A stretch of 64,000 bases of DNA, taken from assembly GCA_039592335.1 (NCBI GenBank), contig JBDHBX010000018.1:90429-154428 (forward strand). Reading direction: 5' to 3'. The DNA is from WVYX01 sp039592335 (GTDB lineage: Bacteria > Gemmatimonadota > Gemmatimonadetes > Gemmatimonadales > GWC2-71-9). This document shows positions 58,995 to 64,000 of the stretch, piece by piece. A program made the position numbers and the translations under genes. The notes under the pieces are model-generated. The model was given only the letters and a program-made list of their open reading frames with translations, made no database searches and had not been told where the DNA came from. How positions within the stretch are numbered: the stretch's first letter is position 1; every line of letters begins with the position of its first letter.

Positions 58995-61256
58995 ATGGCC
59001 TACATCCTGGAACGCCTCACGACTGCCCTCGCTGACCGCTACCAGATCGAACAGGAGCTTGGCAGCGGGGGGATGGCCACAGTCTATCTCGCCCAGGACC
59101 TGAGGCACCATCGTCAGGTTGCCATCAAGGTTCTGAAGCCCGAGCTGGCTGCAGCCATCGGGCCCGAGCGCTTCCAGCGGGAGATCGACGTCGCTGCACG
59201 GCTTACCCATCCGCACATCCTGCCACTGCACGACTCCGGGGAGGCGGACGGCTTCTTGTACTATGTCATGCCCTACATCGAAGGCGAGTCGCTACGCGAT
59301 CGCCTGACCAGAGAAAAGCAGCTGCCGCTGACTGACGCAATACAGATCGCCCGCGAGGTAGCAGGGGCGCTTGGCTCCGCGCACAGCCACGATGTGGTGC
59401 ACCGAGACATCAAACCGGAAAACGTCCTTCTCGAAGAAGGACATGCAGTCGTCGCGGACTTTGGAGTCGCGCGCGCTGTAACTGCAGCAGGCACCGAGCG
59501 GCTGACGGAGACCGGATTCGCCATCGGGACACCGGCATACATGAGTCCTGAGCAAGCCTCCGGCAGCCCGGACCTCGACGGACGAAGCGATATCTATGGT
59601 CTCGGCTGTATGCTGTACGAGGTGCTCGCAGGAGAGCCACCGTTTACCGGGCCGACAACCGAGAGCGTGGTGTATCAGCATCTCACGGCCGAGCCACCGC
59701 GCGTGGCCGCGACCCGGCCCGCCGTGCCAACTGATCTGGACGCCGTGCTGGAAAAGGCGCTCGCAAAGACGCCAGCCGACCGCTACTCCACTGCAGCCGA
59801 GCTCGCGGACGCGCTCGCTGACTGCGCGCTAACGCTTGCCCGCCCCGCCCTGCGCCAGCCAGGCACCGCTCCCGCAAGGAAATCCATCGCCGTACTGCCG
59901 TTTGCCAACCTGAGCGCCGACCCAGAGAACGAGTATTTCAGCGACGGGCTCTCCGAGGATCTCATTAACACCCTGACCAACATCAAGGATTTCCGGGTCG
60001 CTGCCCGCGCTTCTGCCTTTTCCTTCAAGGGCGGGAAAGTCGATGCGCGCGACGTCGGCCGGAAGCTCAACGTCAAGACCGTACTCGATGGCAGTGTGCA
60101 GAAGGCAGGCAACCGACTGCGCATCACCGCCCGGCTCATCAACGTTGAAGACGGCTACCACCTATGGTCGGAACAGTACAACCGAGTGATGGCGGACGCC
60201 TTCCAAATCCAGGATGAGATTACCTGGGCCATTGTCGACGCCCTGAAGCTCGAGCTGCTCGCCGGAGAGGAGACGGCCGTCACGAAGAGATACACCGACA
60301 ACGTTGATGCATATCACCTCTACTTAAAGGGGCGGTACTACTGGAACAGGAGCACTACAGAAGCCTTCTGGAAGGCAATCGAGCAGTTCCGCGCAGCGAT
60401 TGCCATAGACCCGTCCTACGCCCTCGCCTACACAGGAGTGGCCGATGCGTATGCTGGTCTGGGAGATGCCGGGCACTCAGCCATCGCACCCAAGCAGGCC
60501 TTCTCGAGCGCGAAGAACGCAGTGGAGCGAGCCTTGGAGATTGATGATGCGCTCGCGGAGGCTCACGCATCGCTGGGGCACCTCAAGATGCATGAGTTCG
60601 AGTGGTCGACGGCCGAACGGGAGTTCAACCGCGCCATCGAACTCAACCCCAACTATGCGACAACGTACCACATGTATGCCTTCAGTCTTGCCGCCACCGG
60701 GCACTCCCATGAAGCGATGGCAACAATCGAACGGGCCCTGGATCTCGATCCGCTTTCACTTCGCACCATCACAGACCTCGGAGTGCTCTTCTACTTCGCC
60801 CGTCAATATGATCGAGCGATTGCGCAGTACCAAAAGACACTCGACATGGACCCGAGCTTCGCACCCGCATACGTGACCCTTGGCTCGGCATATGTACAGA
60901 AGGGCATGCATGATGAAGCGATCCCCATGCTTCAGAAGGCAATCGAACTTTCTGGCGATCGATCGAAGATCGCCGCGCTCGGACGCGCACAAGCGCTTGC
61001 GGGAAATAGGGATGAGGCCTTGAGGATCATCGATGAGTTGAGTGAACTCGCACGGGATCGCTATATCACCCCCTATGCCATCGCACTCATTTACGCATCC
61101 ATGGACGAGAAAGACCATGCGTTCTCTTGGCTACAGAGAGCCTGCGATGAGGGTGTCAGCGAACTCATTTACCTAAAGGTGGATCCATTCCTAGATAATC
61201 TGCGCTCGGATCAGCGGTTCGAGACGTTACTGAAAGGGGTCGGCTTCGGGGCATGA
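58995..61256 (+). CDS. Ser/Thr protein kinase with TolB-N-like and TPR domains
   Basis: 753 residues from ATG 58995 (CAGGAGGGGGCACG upstream). The kinase domain spans about 16-275: GSGGMATV, Lys45, HRDIKPEN, DFG, and YMSPEQ. After it comes SIAVLPFANLSADPENEYFSDGLSEDL, the TolB-N-like domain common in regulators of this phylum, and then about five TPRs (for example EAHASLGHLKMHEFEWSTAEREFNRAIELNPN). No membrane helix is evident, so it is cytosolic. It phosphorylates unknown targets. Its TGA overlaps the ATG of the second kinase (ATGA). Confidence 0.93.
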   Translation: MAYILERLTTALADRYQIEQELGSGGMATVYLAQDLRHHRQVAIKVLKPELAAAIGPERFQREIDVAARLTHPHILPLHDSGEADGFLYYVMPYIEGESLRDRLTREKQLPLTDAIQIAREVAGALGSAHSHDVVHRDIKPENVLLEEGHAVVADFGVARAVTAAGTERLTETGFAIGTPAYMSPEQASGSPDLDGRSDIYGLGCMLYEVLAGEPPFTGPTTESVVYQHLTAEPPRVAATRPAVPTDLDAVLEKALAKTPADRYSTAAELADALADCALTLARPALRQPGTAPARKSIAVLPFANLSADPENEYFSDGLSEDLINTLTNIKDFRVAARASAFSFKGGKVDARDVGRKLNVKTVLDGSVQKAGNRLRITARLINVEDGYHLWSEQYNRVMADAFQIQDEITWAIVDALKLELLAGEETAVTKRYTDNVDAYHLYLKGRYYWNRSTTEAFWKAIEQFRAAIAIDPSYALAYTGVADAYAGLGDAGHSAIAPKQAFSSAKNAVERALEIDDALAEAHASLGHLKMHEFEWSTAEREFNRAIELNPNYATTYHMYAFSLAATGHSHEAMATIERALDLDPLSLRTITDLGVLFYFARQYDRAIAQYQKTLDMDPSFAPAYVTLGSAYVQKGMHDEAIPMLQKAIELSGDRSKIAALGRAQALAGNRDEALRIIDELSELARDRYITPYAIALIYASMDEKDHAFSWLQRACDEGVSELIYLKVDPFLDNLRSDQRFETLLKGVGFGA

Positions 61257-63877
61257 CGGACATCGTGGATCGCCTCAAGACCGCCTTGGCGGACCGGTAT
61301 CGCATAGAGCGGGAACTCGGCAGCGGTGGAATGGCCACCGTGTACTTGGCCGAGGATCTCAAGCACCGTCGCCAGGTGGCGGTCAAGGTACTGCGGCCCG
61401 AGCTCGCCGCCGTCCTCGGTGCCCACAGGTTCCTCAACGAGATCAACGTCACCGCCCAGCTGCAGCATCCCCATATCCTCCCACTCTTCGACTCGGGCGA
61501 GGCCGACGGGCTTCTCTACTACGTCATGCCCTACGTGGAAGGAGTGTCGCTCGAGGAGCGGCTGCGCCGCGAGAAGCAGCTTTCGATCGAGGAATCGCTG
61601 CGCATCACCGGGGCCGTGGCGAGCGCCTTGAGCCACGCGCACCGGCATGGTGTGCTCCACCGCGACATCAAGCCGGGTAACATCCTGCTGCACGAGGGCG
61701 ATGCGACGGTCGCGGACTTCGGGATCGCAGTCGCGGTGCGGGCAGCGGCTGGAGACCGCCTCACCGAAACAGGGCTCTCCCTGGGTACGCCCCAATACAT
61801 GAGTCCCGAGCAGGCAACCGGTGATCGCGAGCTGGACGCGCGCAGCGATGTTTACTCCCTGGGGGCCGTCTTGTACGAGATGCTGGCAGGGGATCCGCCG
61901 CACACCGGGCCGACCGTGCAGGCCGTGATCTCCAAAGTGGTGACGGAGCACCCGCGTCCAGTCGGTGAACTCCGAGATACCGTCCCCGTACACATCGAGA
62001 CCGCACTGGATAAGGCCCTCGCCAAGCTGCCGGCCGACCGCTTCACCACCGCGGAGGAGTTCGCTGTCGCGCTGGAGCGGTCCGGAGCGGAGGTCGTCTC
62101 GGCCGGGCGGCGCACCGTGGTGGCGGGCACGGCGTGGGCAGAGCGCGCGGTACGGCTCGGATCTCTGGCGCTGACGTGGGCGGTGCTGGCCACCGCAGTC
62201 GCCGTATGGGCCATGCTGCGACCGCCGCCCGCCGGGCCTGTAACCCGCTGGTCAGTGAACCTCCCGCCCGACGACCGGCTGTCCACGACGGTCTATGAAA
62301 GGCCAATCGCCATCTCGCCGGACGGGGCACGGTTTGCGTACACGGCAGAGAGCAAGGGAGAGTCCAGGCTCTTCATCCGCGATCTGGACAACGTCGCCGC
62401 ACGTCCGGTCGCGGGCACGGAGGGCGCCCGCAGCCCGTTCTTCTCTCCCGACGGAGAGTGGATCGGCTTCTTCTCGTCCAACCGACTCTTCCGCGTGTCA
62501 GTCGCCGGTGGGTCGCCGCTCGAGATCTGCGAGGTTCCGGCCCTCCAGGCCGGCGCCACCTGGGTACCCAACGACACGGTTTACTTCTTCAGCGTAGATG
62601 TGGGTCTGTTCCGCGTGCCGGCCACCGGTGGGACCCGCGAGCCCCTGGAGGTGCCCCACCCTCCGGGCGCCACGGCCTATTACATGGGCTGGCCCATCGT
62701 GCTACCGAGCGGGGCGTTCATGGCCACGGCTGCCACCCGTGACGGTCCGCGGATAGCCACCCTGCCCGTGGGGGCTCGCGAGTGGCGTCTCCTTCAGGAG
62801 CTGGGCGAGGCGTCCCCAGTCCAGTACCTCCAGGACGGACACCTGATCTACTCTCAGGCAGGGGCCTTACGGGCCGTCCCGTTCGATCAGCGTCGGCTCC
62901 GTGCAGTCGGCCCATCCTTCACCATCGTCGACAGCGTCTCCACGGCCCGGGACGGAAGCGCGGCCTATGCCGCCGTCGCACACACGGGCACGATGCTCTA
63001 CGTCCCCGAGCGCGGCGCGGCCAGGACGCTAGTGTGGGTGGATCGCGAGGGGCGCGCCACGCCGCTGGAGGTCGAGCCGGCGTACTTCGCGTGGCCGCGG
63101 GTCTCACCCGACGGTCGCCGACTAGTTGTGAACATCACCAGCGCGGGGCTAAACGAACTCTGGGTGTACGACGTCGCACGCGCCACCCGCCGTCAGCTCC
63201 CAGGTCCCCAGACGACGGACCCGATCTGGACGCCGGACGGCGAGTCCATCACCTACGGGCTCTTTGGTGTGGACTTCGGCGTCACTGCCCTGGCACGGGT
63301 CTCCGCCGACGGTACGGGGGAGCTCGATACGCTCGTGCCGGCCGAGCGCTTGCAGGCCGCCCACTCGTGGTCGCCAGACGGGGAGCGCCTGGCATACTAC
63401 CAGATCAATCCCGCGACCGCGCGCGACATCTTCTTGCTTTCAAGGGATGGAACGCCGACATCTTTCTTGAGCACACCCGCCAACGAACGATCTCCCGTGT
63501 TCTCACCCGACGGACGCTGGATCGCATACGCCTCCGACGAGACGGGGCGGGACGAGGTGTACTTGGCGCTGTCGGACGACCCGCAGGAGCGTCACCAGAT
63601 CTCGACCGGCGGTGGGCGGGCGCCAGTCTGGTCGCGCGACGGGCGGGAGCTGTATTATCGAAACCGCGCTGCGGTGATGGCGGTAGAGATCCGGACATCA
63701 CCTGCGTTGCGGATCAGCGCACCGCAACTGCTCTTCGAAGGACCGTACGAGCCCGATCCGGCTCCGAGCGGGAGCGTGAACTACGACGTTGCACCCGATG
63801 GCCGGTTCCTCATGGTTCAGTCCGCACCTTTGACGGAGATCCACGTAGTACTCAACTGGATGGAGGAGCTGCGCTAA
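61253..63877 (+). CDS. Membrane Ser/Thr protein kinase with TolB-type beta-propeller
   Basis: 874 residues from ATG 61253. The kinase domain (about 16-275) is nearly collinear with that of the neighbour: GSGGMATV, Lys45, HRDIKPGN, DFG, YMSPEQ. One membrane helix follows (about 298-322, RLGSLALTWAVLATAVAVWAML). The extracytoplasmic part (about 330-874) is a TolB/WD40-like propeller with repeats such as SPFFSPDGEWIGFFSS, WPRVSPDGRRLVV and SPVFSPDGRWIAYASD. It probably detects an envelope or ligand signal and signals inward. Translation is coupled to the first kinase. Confidence 0.94.
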   Translation: MTDIVDRLKTALADRYRIERELGSGGMATVYLAEDLKHRRQVAVKVLRPELAAVLGAHRFLNEINVTAQLQHPHILPLFDSGEADGLLYYVMPYVEGVSLEERLRREKQLSIEESLRITGAVASALSHAHRHGVLHRDIKPGNILLHEGDATVADFGIAVAVRAAAGDRLTETGLSLGTPQYMSPEQATGDRELDARSDVYSLGAVLYEMLAGDPPHTGPTVQAVISKVVTEHPRPVGELRDTVPVHIETALDKALAKLPADRFTTAEEFAVALERSGAEVVSAGRRTVVAGTAWAERAVRLGSLALTWAVLATAVAVWAMLRPPPAGPVTRWSVNLPPDDRLSTTVYERPIAISPDGARFAYTAESKGESRLFIRDLDNVAARPVAGTEGARSPFFSPDGEWIGFFSSNRLFRVSVAGGSPLEICEVPALQAGATWVPNDTVYFFSVDVGLFRVPATGGTREPLEVPHPPGATAYYMGWPIVLPSGAFMATAATRDGPRIATLPVGAREWRLLQELGEASPVQYLQDGHLIYSQAGALRAVPFDQRRLRAVGPSFTIVDSVSTARDGSAAYAAVAHTGTMLYVPERGAARTLVWVDREGRATPLEVEPAYFAWPRVSPDGRRLVVNITSAGLNELWVYDVARATRRQLPGPQTTDPIWTPDGESITYGLFGVDFGVTALARVSADGTGELDTLVPAERLQAAHSWSPDGERLAYYQINPATARDIFLLSRDGTPTSFLSTPANERSPVFSPDGRWIAYASDETGRDEVYLALSDDPQERHQISTGGGRAPVWSRDGRELYYRNRAAVMAVEIRTSPALRISAPQLLFEGPYEPDPAPSGSVNYDVAPDGRFLMVQSAPLTEIHVVLNWMEELR

Positions 63878-63901
63878 GGGGTACGTCGCAGGAAAAGAAG
63901 C

Positions 63902-63929
63902 AAAGAGCCCCGCTCTCACGGGGCTCTTT
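63902..63929 (+). terminator. Terminator after the kinase pair
   Basis: AAAGAGCCCCG and CGGGGCTCTTT form an 11-bp perfect stem with a 6-nt loop; the A and T ends give it function in both directions. It ends the two-kinase operon. The last 71 bases of the window hold nothing I recognise. Confidence 0.8.
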
Positions 63930-64000
63930 CAAAGGCGCCGGGCGGACTCGTCGCGTAGCGGACGCGAGCGGTGGCGGCGGGTGGAGTGGGCGTCAACCGC

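Noticed and set aside
1..64000. tRNA, rRNA, CRISPR, insertion-sequence or prophage features
   Set aside because: I looked for tRNA arms, regularly spaced repeats, terminal inverted repeats and transposase or integrase motifs and saw none.

Overview
The window is about 64 kb of GC-rich, gene-dense bacterial chromosome. Its content suggests a member of the Gemmatimonadota. The signs are tandem Ser/Thr protein kinases fused to TPR/TolB-type C-termini, many small outer-membrane barrels and lipoproteins (a diderm envelope), DUF3179 proteins, a ba3-type oxidase, an EF-G paralogue, and frequent GTG/TTG starts. This placement rests on gene style only; no rRNA or other phylogenetic marker is present. 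I see no tRNA, rRNA, CRISPR array, insertion sequence or prophage.

Layout. 0-6 kb: the 3' part of a TPR-CHAT protein, a lipoprotein with an Ig-like domain, and a convergent EF-G-like GTPase. 6-13 kb: redox enzymes (two SDRs, an aldehyde dehydrogenase, a degenerate aldo/keto reductase), then a GT2 glycosyltransferase and a CPA-type antiporter with a TrkA-like domain. 13-17 kb: an unusual cluster of DUF3179 protein, DoxX-like membrane protein, DUF3179 lipoprotein and outer-membrane protein. 17-24 kb: a large hybrid histidine kinase, a prolyl oligopeptidase and a beta-CASP metallo-beta-lactamase. 24-28 kb: universal stress protein, CBS protein and a complete three-gene ba3-type cytochrome oxidase, including its 46-residue subunit IIA. 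28-33 kb: two tandem ZIP transporters, a GAF histidine kinase, and an OmpR-type regulator overlapping its kinase. 33-36 kb: a DUF2892 protein, two c-type cytochromes, an Rrf2 regulator with a cysteine cluster, and a glycosyltransferase. 36-41 kb: a metal-uptake module of outer-membrane protein, membrane-anchored DtxR-FeoA-FeoA fusion, FeoB and an ICMT-like methyltransferase. 41-50 kb: tryptophanase, MscL with a zinc ribbon, a racemase, outer-membrane proteins, a PAP2 enzyme, and a coupled epimerase/DapA-like pair. 50-58 kb: a DUF4440 lipoprotein, an ACR3 arsenite pump, an EEP phosphoesterase, PAP2, M20 and HEAT-repeat proteins. 58-64 kb: two small unknowns and two overlapping Ser/Thr kinases.

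The most informative region is 36.3-41.1 kb. The outer-membrane protein gene and the dtxR-feoA-feoB-ICMT run are each preceded, 24-26 bases before the start codon, by a 14-bp inverted repeat of the form TTAGG-N4-CC(T/G)AA. This resembles the DtxR/IdeR operator. The regulator is fused to a membrane segment and two FeoA domains, and it has Glu where DtxR has its metal-binding Cys, as in MntR. I read this as one metal-responsive regulon that couples an outer-membrane protein to FeoB. Other structure worth attention includes OmpR-like direct repeats before the response regulator, an AT-rich palindrome over a start codon beside the Rrf2 gene, and several genes whose -10-like hexamer lies so close to the start codon that leaderless mRNAs are likely.
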